A stretch of DNA of 64,000 bases from Halopseudomonas oceani (lineage in GTDB: Bacteria; Pseudomonadota; Gammaproteobacteria; Pseudomonadales; Pseudomonadaceae): assembly GCF_002903165.1 (NCBI RefSeq), contig NZ_PPSK01000011.1, positions 62,001 through 126,000 of the forward strand. Reading direction: 5' to 3'. This document shows positions 35,465-43,074 of the stretch, one piece after another (position 1 is the stretch's first letter; each line of letters begins with the position of its first letter). The position numbers were made by a program, and so were the translations under genes. The notes under the pieces are model-generated. The model did no database searches and was not told the origin of the DNA. It saw only the letters and a program-made list of their open reading frames with translations.

Positions 35465-36928
35465 TCAGGAGAGAGAGGTGCTGCCCTCTCTCTCCTGGTG
35501 GGTTCTGCTAAGCGTCAATTCCACTTCTACGCCGCCTTCCGCGCGGTTGTTCAGGCTCACCTGGCCGTGATGCAGTCTGGCTATTTCCCTGACAAAACTC
35601 AGCCCCAGACCGGTGCTCTTGCGCTGGCCGTCCGGCCGCGGCAGGGAATAGAAACGCTCAAACACCCGATCTAGGGCGTAGTCCGGCACCGCCGGGCCGT
35701 CGTTGCGCACGCGCAGGCTCAGCGCCGCCCCGCTGTTGCTGATCTGCAGGGCAACGGCGCCATCGGGCAAGCTGAACTCGATAGCGTTGTCGAGCAGATT
35801 GCTGATCGCCTGTTCAAGCAGAAAGCGATCTCCCATCAGTGTGCTGTCAGCGTCGCATTCCTGCGTGAGTGTCAGGCCTTTGCGCTCAGCCAGTGGACGT
35901 TTGGCTTCCAATTCGAGCGCGGCAATTTCTGCCAGATCAACTCGCTCGGTTTGCTCCAGCTGTTGACGCTTTTCGACGCCGGCCAGTGACAGCAGGCGAT
36001 CGACCAGCCGCTGCAGACGCAGCGACTCGCCGTCGATATTGGCCAGAAAGCGCGCGCGCATCGGCTCGGGGACATCTGCCTCCTGCAGCAGCTCGGCGGC
36101 GCCCCGGATGGCCGACAGCGGTGACTTCATCTCGTGGGTCAGGGTATGCACGTACTGCTCGACATAGGCCTTGCCGTCGATTTCGCGGCGCATCGCTTCG
36201 GTGGCGGCGGCCAGCCGGGCCAGCTCCTTGTCCGCCAGCTGCGGCGGGCTGACTCGCTCGCCGTGGCGCACTTGCTCGACATAGTCCACCAGCCGCCTGA
36301 CCGAGCGATTCAGCCAGAACGCCATGCCGGCGCCAAGCAGCAGGGCGCCAAACAAAATCAGGCCGCCGCGCTGCCAGAAATAGCCGTGGGCCAGGGTGAT
36401 GAACGGATGCAGACTGGCGTTGGGCTTACCGAGGGTGAGCACGCCGACGAGCTGACCGCCTTTATAGACTGGCGCGGCGATGTACATCAGGCTGCTGGTG
36501 TCGTCCTCGGGGTCGATCCGCGTGGTGCGCGCACCGTATTTCCCTTGCAGGGTCAGCGACACGTCCCGCCACAGTGAATAGTCTTCACCAACCTGCTGTG
36601 GGTCGGTGTGGTAGAGCACGGTGCCGTTAAGGTCGGTCAGGTAGATCACCAGTTCGGTGCCGGTCTTGTGCCGTGACCAGATCTGCGCATCCAGCTGGCG
36701 CGCCAGGTAGCGGTCAACGGCGGCAGCAAACGGGCTGTCTGCAGCAAAGCCCTCCTGCCAATGCTGTTCGGCGATCTCGGCCAGCAGATTGGCGCTGTCG
36801 ACCATGACCTCTTCGCTGGCCTGGCGTACGGACGAGGGCACCTGATTGAGGATGCTGTTGAGAAACAGCACCGTGGCCAGTCCGGCGATGACAAACCATC
36901 CGAGCAACAGGCGGGTGCTGAGGCTCAT
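35465..36928 (-). CDS. creC: Sensor histidine kinase CreC
   Basis: 487 residues: helix at about 8-24, periplasmic sensor of about 160 residues with YGARTTRIDPEDDTSSLMYIAAPVY and GVLTLGKPNASLHP (close to CreC of E. coli), second helix (about 188-206), HAMP, His265 in YVHTLTHEMKSPLSAIRGAAE, N box LLDNAIEFS, and the C-terminal FERFYSLPRPDGQRKSTGLGL. CreC of E. coli responds to carbon metabolism. The start overlaps the creB stop by four bases. It ends the sortase operon; no creD lies in the window. A 13-bp hairpin overlaps the stop codon. Confidence 0.92.
   Translation of the reverse strand: MSLSTRLLLGWFVIAGLATVLFLNSILNQVPSSVRQASEEVMVDSANLLAEIAEQHWQEGFAADSPFAAAVDRYLARQLDAQIWSRHKTGTELVIYLTDLNGTVLYHTDPQQVGEDYSLWRDVSLTLQGKYGARTTRIDPEDDTSSLMYIAAPVYKGGQLVGVLTLGKPNASLHPFITLAHGYFWQRGGLILFGALLLGAGMAFWLNRSVRRLVDYVEQVRHGERVSPPQLADKELARLAAATEAMRREIDGKAYVEQYVHTLTHEMKSPLSAIRGAAELLQEADVPEPMRARFLANIDGESLRLQRLVDRLLSLAGVEKRQQLEQTERVDLAEIAALELEAKRPLAERKGLTLTQECDADSTLMGDRFLLEQAISNLLDNAIEFSLPDGAVALQISNSGAALSLRVRNDGPAVPDYALDRVFERFYSLPRPDGQRKSTGLGLSFVREIARLHHGQVSLNNRAEGGVEVELTLSRTHQEREGSTSLS
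35466..35497. terminator. 13-bp perfect hairpin over the creC stop, between convergent genes
   Basis: CAGGAGAGAGAGG (35466-35478) pairs perfectly with 35485-35497 across a 6-nt loop. It covers the last codons of creC and lies 12 bp after the gcvP stop. No T-run follows on either strand, so it is not a standard terminator, but it may block read-through or protect 3-prime ends. Confidence 0.55.
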
Positions 36929-37629
36929 GCGTCTGCACCCGGCAACTGCGGGTTAATGCTGTAGCCCAGTCCCCGGTGGGTAACGATGGGGTCGTGGCTG
37001 GGCAGGATGCGTTTGAGCTTGGTGCGAATGCCCTTGATGTGGGTGTCGATCACCCGGTCGAGACTGGCACCAGGATCGGCCCAGACGGCTTCCATCAACT
37101 GATCACGGCTGAGAACGTGCTCGGGACGGCGCAGCAGGGTGCTGAGAATCAGATACTCGTAGCGGGTCAGTTCCAGCCACTGCTGGTGGTAGCGAATGCG
37201 CCGGCGCTCGGCGTCGTGCAGAAATAGCTCGGCCGGCGCTGACTGCTCGCTGGCGACAGGCTCGGCCCGGGTGCGACGAAGAATCGCGCGCACCCGGGCG
37301 GAAATCTCCCGCGGGCTGAACGGTTTGACTACGTAGTCGTCGGCACCAATTTCCAGCCCGACGATGCGGTCGACTTCTTCCTTGCGCGCAGTCAGGAACA
37401 TAATCGGCAGGGCGGAGAACTGGCGAATACGGCGACACAGCTCAAAGCCGCTTTCATCGGGCAGGCCAACGTCCAGCACCAGCAGGTCGACCGGGTTGTC
37501 GCGCAGCCATTGCATGCCCTCGCCCGCCAGGCCGCACCAGTGGACGTCGAAGCCCTCAGTGCTCAGGGCATACACCAGCGCATCGGCGATCGCGGGCTCG
37601 TCCTCGATAATTAGAATCCTGTCCGGCAT
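36925..37629 (-). CDS. creB: Response regulator CreB
   Basis: OmpR-family regulator of 234 residues: receiver with Asp53 (LLVLDVGLPDESGF) and Lys in YVVKPFSPREI, then a winged helix with LTRYEYLILSTLL and THRGLGYSI. The FLTARKEEVDRIVGLEIGADDYV block is nearly that of E. coli CreB. A GTG at 37692 in the same frame overlaps the sortase stop (GTGA) and has GGAGG upstream, so a 255-residue form coupled to the sortase gene is possible; the shorter start fits CreB length. It probably controls the sortase operon it belongs to. Confidence 0.92.
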   Translation of the reverse strand: MPDRILIIEDEPAIADALVYALSTEGFDVHWCGLAGEGMQWLRDNPVDLLVLDVGLPDESGFELCRRIRQFSALPIMFLTARKEEVDRIVGLEIGADDYVVKPFSPREISARVRAILRRTRAEPVASEQSAPAELFLHDAERRRIRYHQQWLELTRYEYLILSTLLRRPEHVLSRDQLMEAVWADPGASLDRVIDTHIKGIRTKLKRILPSHDPIVTHRGLGYSINPQLPGADA

Positions 37630-37688
37630 GGTCTGCTCTGTCCGTGAATCGTCCGCCGATTGTGGCGGTTTCTCCGCAGCGAGCGCAA

Positions 37689-38255
37689 TCACGAGGCGGG
37701 TTCCTCCAGCCAGGCGGTGACCACATAGCGCAGCGGCCCGCCGCTGGTCAGGGCGCGGAACGGGTAGCAGGTGACCAGCCGCAGCTCCGCGCGGTCGTAC
37801 TGCAGCAGCATCGGCTCATTGCGACTGTCGACGATGCGCTGGGTCGCCACGCGGTAGCGGTACTCACGGCCGCTGGCGTCCTGCAGGGTGAGCACCTGAC
37901 CGGTCTTTAGCTGCTCGACGAAGGCGAAGTGGCTGTCCTGGTGGCCGGCCAGCAGCAGGGTGCCGGTCTGCCCGGGCGCCACACCGTTATCCAGTTGCCC
38001 CGGGCCGAAGGCCAGGGCCTGACCGCTGACGCTGTCGAGCACGTAGCGGGCCTCGCCGTCGGGCGTGGTCAGTTTGGCAACCGGCCAGGTATCGGCCCAG
38101 GGCCAGGGCTTGCTCGGCGTGCCCGCCTGCAGTTGCTCGGCCCAGGCGTCGGCAATCAACCATTGGGCCAGCCACGCCTTGGCTTGCAGCCAGCTGCCCT
38201 GGGCTGCGACAGCCACGGCACCCAGTAGCAGTACGATGGCAATCAGCTTACGCAT
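37689..38255 (-). CDS. Class GN (Gram-negative) sortase
   Basis: 188-residue membrane-anchored transpeptidase. N-terminal anchor helix (about 3-20), then a sortase barrel with catalytic His105 (LLAGHQDSHF), Cys163 (LVTCYPF) and Arg176 (GPLRYVV). This is the sortase type found in marine proteobacteria with a single dedicated substrate encoded next to it. Its start lies eight bases inside the end of the substrate gene, so the two are coupled. It should cleave the C-terminal sorting signal of that neighbour in the periplasm. Confidence 0.92.
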   Translation of the reverse strand: MRKLIAIVLLLGAVAVAAQGSWLQAKAWLAQWLIADAWAEQLQAGTPSKPWPWADTWPVAKLTTPDGEARYVLDSVSGQALAFGPGQLDNGVAPGQTGTLLLAGHQDSHFAFVEQLKTGQVLTLQDASGREYRYRVATQRIVDSRNEPMLLQYDRAELRLVTCYPFRALTSGGPLRYVVTAWLEEPAS

Positions 38256-40224
38256 GGCGCGGTTTCCAGTTCAGGACCAGCAGACCGGCCAGCAACAGCG
38301 CGAGTGCCAGCGCCCAAAGGCCATTGAGACCGAGCGAGGTCTGCGGGTACAGGCGATGGTCGACCGGGTTCAGGTTTGGCACCCGTTGGCTGTCGAGCGG
38401 TTCGTCAGCGGCGCGTACCGGTTGCTCCTCGACGGCGACGAAGCTGGTGAAGCGGCTCATCAACTGGTGCTCCAGCGCCACCGGCAGGACCAGATCGCGC
38501 ACTTCGTCCTCGCCAGCGCCCTCGTTCAGGCGATCCATGGCGGCTTCGATCTTGCGGCGTGCCCAGATCCGGGCGATGCCGTTGCCCTGCTGTGGTTCGG
38601 GAATTTGCAGGTGCTGCTCCCATAGCGCCGGTTGGCGGCCGTGCAGGGCTACTTTCTCTGGCAGTTGGTTCAGTTTCACGGCGATCAGCAACGGCTGGTC
38701 AGGGTACAGGTCGGGCAGTTTCTGCGGCCAGATTTCGGCATCGATGCCTTCCGGCAGCTCCAGTTGCAGGTGGGTCAGTACCGGTGACTCCAGTTTCTCG
38801 AACAGCCGCTCCATGGATTGTTCAATGCCGCTGCGATCATCAATCGAGGTGAACTGGCCGCGGCCGACTTCGGCTGCCTTGCGCAGCAGGAAACTGTTCG
38901 GGGAGGCGCCAATGCCGACGGTGAAGATCCGCGCCTGACGCAGGCGCTGCTGGATCATCTGCAGGACCTCGCGCTCGTTGCTGACCGAACCGTCGGTGAT
39001 GAAGATCAGCTGGCGCAAGTAGCCTGCCTCATTGGGCTGGGTCAGTGCAGCACGCAGCACCGGCAACATCTCGGTGCCGCCACCGGCCGGCAGCCCGGCT
39101 ACCCAACTGCGGGCCTCACTCAGGTTGTCTTCGCTGGCCGGCACCGGTTCGCGATAGAGCATGCTGTACTCGCTGTTGAATTCGAGCACATTGAAACGGT
39201 CTTCGGGCTGCAGGCGGCCCAGTGCGTGAATCAGACTGCTGCGCGCCTGGCGAATGCGCTCACCCTGCATCGAGCCGGAGGTGTCGAGAATCAGAAAGAC
39301 TTCGCGCGGCTGGCGCTGGCGACTGACCGGTTCGGCTGCAGGCGACAGCATCATCAGCGCGTAGTGATCTTCGCCCACCTGCTCAGTGAACACGGCGACC
39401 TGATTGCCGGCCTCGCTCGGCAGTTGCCAGTTGAGGACGAAGTCGCGATCCATAACCACCGGATTTTCCAGCAGTTGAACGCGGTAGCGGCGGCCGTCAA
39501 AGTGGCTGCTGATGGCGTGGCTGGGGCTGCTCACCTCGTGCAGGGCAAAGCCGCTGTCCAGCGTGATCTGGATGTCGGCCTGATGGGATGGGCCGTCGCG
39601 CCAGAGGCTGGCGACAATCGGGCCTTCCGGGCTGGTAGAGCTGGCGTTCGGTTTGCGTTGCTGCCCGTCGACCGGCTGCGGGCGGGCGTTGTAGCGCGGC
39701 GTCATGGTCAGCGGCAGGCGCAGGCTGTAGCGTCCTGCATCCGGCTGCAGCAGTTCGGTGTAGCTGAGGATGACGCTGATGGTTTCACCTGCGCCGATAT
39801 TGGCGACCGAGGTGCTGAACAGATTGGGGCGCTGCTGTTCGACCAGGCCGCTGCGTTGGCCGTTGTCACGCGCCTGCTGGTAGGTCTTGCGGGCTTGCTC
39901 GCGCTCCTGGATCTGGCCGTTGATCCGGCGCTCCCCGATTTCCAGCGTCATGGCGTGGATGGCAGCGCTTTCGCTGGTCGGCAGCACATAGCGGCCTTCG
40001 GCAAAGGCGCCACCGGGGTTGCTGAAGGATTGGCGAATCTGTACTTCGGCCACCGGGCCGCTGATCTGCACTTGCATGTCGGTGTTCAGCAGCAGCGCTG
40101 GCTGCCAGCTGCCGTCATCGGAGCGCAGCAGGAACATGCCTGTCTCGGGACTGTCTGTAGATGCCTGAACGGCGTTGCTTAACAGGCTGGCACACAGCAG
40201 CAGCCAGGCGATTGCGGTTTTCAT
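38248..40224 (-). CDS. Marine proteobacterial sortase target protein (VIT and vWA domains)
   Basis: 658 residues: signal peptide (about 1-21, AVQA-S), VIT domain (about 30-165, with EREQARKTYQQARDNGQ), linker, vWA domain (about 307-480) with an intact MIDAS motif DTSGS (314-318) and a later GGGTEM loop. A C-terminal sorting signal follows: a YPQTS motif (626-630), a 20-residue hydrophobic helix and the basic tail NWKPRHA. This is the dedicated substrate of the adjacent sortase, similar to inter-alpha-trypsin-inhibitor heavy chains. It is expected to be exported and processed, perhaps for metal-dependent adhesion; its binding partner is unknown. First gene of the operon target-sortase-creB-creC. 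Confidence 0.92.
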   Translation of the reverse strand: MKTAIAWLLLCASLLSNAVQASTDSPETGMFLLRSDDGSWQPALLLNTDMQVQISGPVAEVQIRQSFSNPGGAFAEGRYVLPTSESAAIHAMTLEIGERRINGQIQEREQARKTYQQARDNGQRSGLVEQQRPNLFSTSVANIGAGETISVILSYTELLQPDAGRYSLRLPLTMTPRYNARPQPVDGQQRKPNASSTSPEGPIVASLWRDGPSHQADIQITLDSGFALHEVSSPSHAISSHFDGRRYRVQLLENPVVMDRDFVLNWQLPSEAGNQVAVFTEQVGEDHYALMMLSPAAEPVSRQRQPREVFLILDTSGSMQGERIRQARSSLIHALGRLQPEDRFNVLEFNSEYSMLYREPVPASEDNLSEARSWVAGLPAGGGTEMLPVLRAALTQPNEAGYLRQLIFITDGSVSNEREVLQMIQQRLRQARIFTVGIGASPNSFLLRKAAEVGRGQFTSIDDRSGIEQSMERLFEKLESPVLTHLQLELPEGIDAEIWPQKLPDLYPDQPLLIAVKLNQLPEKVALHGRQPALWEQHLQIPEPQQGNGIARIWARRKIEAAMDRLNEGAGEDEVRDLVLPVALEHQLMSRFTSFVAVEEQPVRAADEPLDSQRVPNLNPVDHRLYPQTSLGLNGLWALALALLLAGLLVLNWKPRHA

Positions 40225-40270
40225 GTCGGGTCTCCCTGATGGACTATGCCGGCAGTGTGGCGACCCTGTT

Positions 40271-40301
40271 TGTGCTGATTATGTGGTTTGTGTGTGGTTT
40301 G
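40271..40301 (-). promoter_or_regulatory. Three phased 11-bp half-sites upstream of the sortase operon (candidate CreB site)
   Basis: On the plus strand GTGCT (40272-40276), GTGGT (40283-40287) and GTGGT (40294-40298) start exactly 11 bp apart; the last two belong to a perfect 9-bp repeat TGTGGTTTG. On the operon strand this reads ACCAC-N6-ACCAC, the same spacing as the E. coli CreB site TTCAC-N6-TTCAC. It lies 47-77 bp before the start codon of the target gene. Confidence 0.5.
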
Positions 40302-40360
40302 GGACGTCTCTCAACGGTACATTGTTCAACGAGTTCAACGTTGCTGGAGTATTCCTGCCT

Positions 40361-41983
40361 ATGACTGACACTGACAGCCAGACCACCCGCACCGAGCTGG
40401 ACGCCATTATCGAGGCGTTGCACCGGGATAAGCGCAAGCGGGTGCGCAAGCTGTTGCGTGGCATGCATGTGGGTAAGGTGGCCAGCCTCCTGGAGGCGCT
40501 TGATGGGCCGCAGCGTATGGCGCTCTGGCAACACATCGATGATGACCGTGAAGAGCAGGTGCTCAAGCATCTGACGCCGCTGCTGGGTGCTCAACTGCGC
40601 CGTGAGCCGGACACCTCCGACCTGACCGACGAGGAAGAGGAAGGCGAAGGCGCCACTACCCAGATTGCCCGGGTCCGTGATGCGCTTGAAGCGGGCAAGT
40701 TCAAACGCGTCGGCAAGGCATTTCGGCAGATGCACCCGGCCAAGGCGGCGGGCCTGCTTGAGGCCCTGCCACCTGCCGAGCGGACTACGGTCTGGGAAAT
40801 GCTCGACGCCGAGCGTGCAGGCAAGGTGCTGGTTCACCTGCATGACGAGGTTCGCGCCCGCCTGGCGCTGGAGATGGACGAGGACGAGCTGGTTGCTGCC
40901 GCTCGCAAGCTCGATCTTGATGACCTGGTTGACCTGATTCAGGCGCTGCCGAGTGACAGCGGTCGCCAGCTGCTGCAGGCGATGGACGTACGCAAGCGGC
41001 AGCAGTTGATGTCGATGCTGTCCTACCCGGAGGACTCTGCCGGCGGTCTGATGAACACCGACCAGATATCGGTGCGGGTCGATGTCCGGGTGGGCTCTGT
41101 GCTGCGCTACCTGCGGTTGCTCGAAGACCTGCCGGACCATACCGACAAGGTGATGGTGGTCGACCGCAAGAACCGCTATCAGGGGGTGCTGCGACTCAGT
41201 CGCCTGCTGACCAGCTCGCCAGAGGTGCTGGTCAGCGACGTGATGGATGGTGATTTCCAGCCGCTCGATGTGATGCTCCCCAGCCACGAAGTAGCGCGTC
41301 GCTTCGAGGATCTGGATATTCTGTCAGCCGCGGTGGTTGATGAAGACGGCCTGTTGCTTGGCCGCATCACCGTCGACGATGTGGTCGATCTGATTCGGGA
41401 AGACTCCGAACGCACCATGATGAGCATGGCCGGTCTTGACGACGAAGCCGACATGTTTGCGCCAGTGCTGACCAGCAGTCGGCGCCGGGCGGTGTGGCTG
41501 GGTATCAACCTGGTCACCGCTTTTCTGGCGGCCTGGGTTATCGGCCTGTTTCAGGGCACGCTGGAGCAACTGGTGGCGTTGGCGGTGCTCATGCCGATTG
41601 TCGCCAGCATGGGCGGTATTGCCGGTAGCCAGACCCTGACGCTGGTGGTGCGCGGCATGGCGCTCGGTCAGGTAGAGGGTGGTAACGCGCGGCTGCTGCT
41701 CAGCAAGGAGATCGGCATCGCCTGCCTCAATGGTGTGCTCTGGGCGCTGGTGGTGGCGGCGCTGGCGGTGGCCTGGTTCGGGAACTGGCAGCTCGGTGCG
41801 GTGATTGCGGCGGCGATCCTACTCAACCTGCTCTGTGCAGCGGTGTCGGGGCTGGCCATTCCGCTTTTGCTGCGTCGCTTTGGCGTCGATCCGGCGCTGG
41901 CCGGCAGCGTCATCCTGACCACGGTGACCGACGTGGTGGGCTTTCTGGCCTTCCTTGGTCTGGCGACGCTGTTTCTGCTCTGA
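40361..41983 (+). CDS. mgtE: MgtE-family magnesium transporter with duplicated N domain
   Basis: 540 residues, longer than the usual 450. The helical N domain occurs twice (about 19-79 and 108-168), the copies sharing roughly 45 percent identity (MHxxKxxxLLEAL), joined by an acidic linker DEEEEGEG. The SYPEDSAGGLMNTD motif, a CBS pair (about 225-350), a plug helix and five C-terminal membrane helices (from about 380, with PIVASMGGIAGSQTLTLVVRG forming the pore) follow. MgtE is a Mg-gated channel; the N and CBS domains sense cytosolic magnesium. The ATG at 40361 is used; the frame is open to 40175 but that part runs through the divergent promoter region. Confidence 0.93.
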   Translation: MTDTDSQTTRTELDAIIEALHRDKRKRVRKLLRGMHVGKVASLLEALDGPQRMALWQHIDDDREEQVLKHLTPLLGAQLRREPDTSDLTDEEEEGEGATTQIARVRDALEAGKFKRVGKAFRQMHPAKAAGLLEALPPAERTTVWEMLDAERAGKVLVHLHDEVRARLALEMDEDELVAAARKLDLDDLVDLIQALPSDSGRQLLQAMDVRKRQQLMSMLSYPEDSAGGLMNTDQISVRVDVRVGSVLRYLRLLEDLPDHTDKVMVVDRKNRYQGVLRLSRLLTSSPEVLVSDVMDGDFQPLDVMLPSHEVARRFEDLDILSAAVVDEDGLLLGRITVDDVVDLIREDSERTMMSMAGLDDEADMFAPVLTSSRRRAVWLGINLVTAFLAAWVIGLFQGTLEQLVALAVLMPIVASMGGIAGSQTLTLVVRGMALGQVEGGNARLLLSKEIGIACLNGVLWALVVAALAVAWFGNWQLGAVIAAAILLNLLCAAVSGLAIPLLLRRFGVDPALAGSVILTTVTDVVGFLAFLGLATLFLL

Positions 41984-41997
41984 GTCTGAGGTGGCGA

Positions 41998-42408
41998 TCA
42001 GTCGATCGGGTTGCTGACGCTCTCGATCTCGCGTTTGACGTACATCGGATCGTCAATGTTGCGAAACTTCACATCGCTGATGCCACGGCCGGTCAGCTTG
42101 ACCGTGCCGTAGCCGAACATCCGTCCCCAGACGCTTTGCTCAATTTCCACTGTCTCAATGGAGCTGAGCTTCATTTCCTCGGTGTGCCGGCTGATGATGC
42201 CGGTTTTCAAGATAACCCGCTTGTTAGTGACGCCCTGTTCAATGGAGCGCAGCCGGAAGTACTCATACAGCGCAATCAGCCAGGTCAGGCCCAGGCTGAC
42301 TAAGCCCAGGACCAGCCAGCAGTACATGGGTACCTTGGCGAACCAGTGCAGCTGAAAGATCTTGTGAATGACCTCGCCGCTGGACAGCGACTCCTCAATG
42401 TATGACAT
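41998..42408 (-). CDS. PH-domain membrane protein (DUF304/bPH2)
   Basis: 136 residues. Two closely spaced membrane helices (about 27-50) are followed by a bacterial PH domain: RSIEQGVTNKRVILKTGIISRHTEEMKLSSIETVEIEQSVWGRMFGYGTV and KFRNIDDP. Function unknown. It is convergent with mgtE with 14 bp between, and its upstream side faces the MarR/SlyA gene. Confidence 0.85.
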   Translation of the reverse strand: MSYIEESLSSGEVIHKIFQLHWFAKVPMYCWLVLGLVSLGLTWLIALYEYFRLRSIEQGVTNKRVILKTGIISRHTEEMKLSSIETVEIEQSVWGRMFGYGTVKLTGRGISDVKFRNIDDPMYVKREIESVSNPID

Positions 42409-42516
42409 GACCTCATTTCCTCTGAACGGTTGCAGCTGGGCACTCTAGCGAATTCGCTGCGGCTGGGACAGTGTTGCCCGATGCCCAGTTCCGGTTCGGT
42501 GTGCTGAATTGAATAT

Positions 42517-42528
42517 GTAGCTTGCTAA
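42517..42528. promoter_or_regulatory. SlyA-type operator 1
   Basis: GTAGCTTGCTAA is the reverse complement of TTAGCAAGCTAC, one base from the SlyA consensus TTAGCAAGCTAA. It lies 57 bp before the MarR gene. Confidence 0.7.
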
Positions 42529-42554
42529 ATAAATCTATCGGAGTAGACTTTATG

Positions 42555-42568
42555 GTTAGCAGGCTAAC
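42555..42568. promoter_or_regulatory. SlyA-type operator 2
   Basis: GTTAGCAGGCTAAC is a near-perfect 14-bp palindrome containing TTAGCAGGCTAA, one base from the SlyA consensus. It lies 17 bp before the MarR gene start. A possible -10 TAGACT (42544-42549) lies between the two operators. Confidence 0.7.
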
Positions 42569-42585
42569 TATATTCGAGGTTATCC

Positions 42586-43074
42586 ATGAATCAGGATCAA
42601 GCGGCTTTGGCGTTGCACGAAACGTTGAAGCCTTCCATGGGCGCAGCGATGGGGCGAGTGCATCGGCTCTGGCGCGCCGCAATCAATCAGGCAGTCGGTG
42701 AGCTGGGTATTACCGAGGCGCGCTGGAGCGTGATGCTACACCTGGTCAAGGTGGGCGAGGGCTGCACCCAGCAGGTGCTGGCGGACGAACTGGCGATCGA
42801 GATGCCGTCGTTGACGCGGACGCTGAATCAGTTGCAGGAGCAGGGGCTGATCGAGCGGCGCCGCGACCCCAGTGACCGCCGCGTTCACGCTCTATGGTTT
42901 ACCCCGGCTGGGCATCAGCGGGTCGCGGATATGCGAGTGCATGTGGAGCAAGTGCGCAAGAAAATCTACGCGGGCTTGAGCGACGCCCAGTTGGACGCCT
43001 TTGCTGAAGTGCTGCTGGGTATGGAAGCCAACGTCCGAGCCTTGCTCGCAGGCGAGCAGGAGGTGTCTGAATGA
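42586..43074 (+). CDS. MarR/SlyA-family transcriptional regulator
   Basis: 162-residue dimeric winged-helix regulator. The fold is clear: LGITEARWSVMLHLVKVGEGCTQQVLADELAIEMPSLTRTLNQLQEQGLIERRRDPSDRRVHALWFT covers the recognition helix and the wing with the conserved DxRDRR-like arginines. Two SlyA-consensus palindromes lie upstream, so it probably represses its own operon and responds to an aromatic or drug-like ligand. Its stop overlaps the start of the HlyD-family gene (ATGA). Confidence 0.92.
   Translation: MNQDQAALALHETLKPSMGAAMGRVHRLWRAAINQAVGELGITEARWSVMLHLVKVGEGCTQQVLADELAIEMPSLTRTLNQLQEQGLIERRRDPSDRRVHALWFTPAGHQRVADMRVHVEQVRKKIYAGLSDAQLDAFAEVLLGMEANVRALLAGEQEVSE

Noticed and set aside
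40330-40350. GTTCAACGAGTTCAACG direct repeat before mgtE, considered as a CreB site
   Set aside because: The period is 9 bp, not 11, so it does not fit CreB; the 11-bp set at 40271-40301 fits better.
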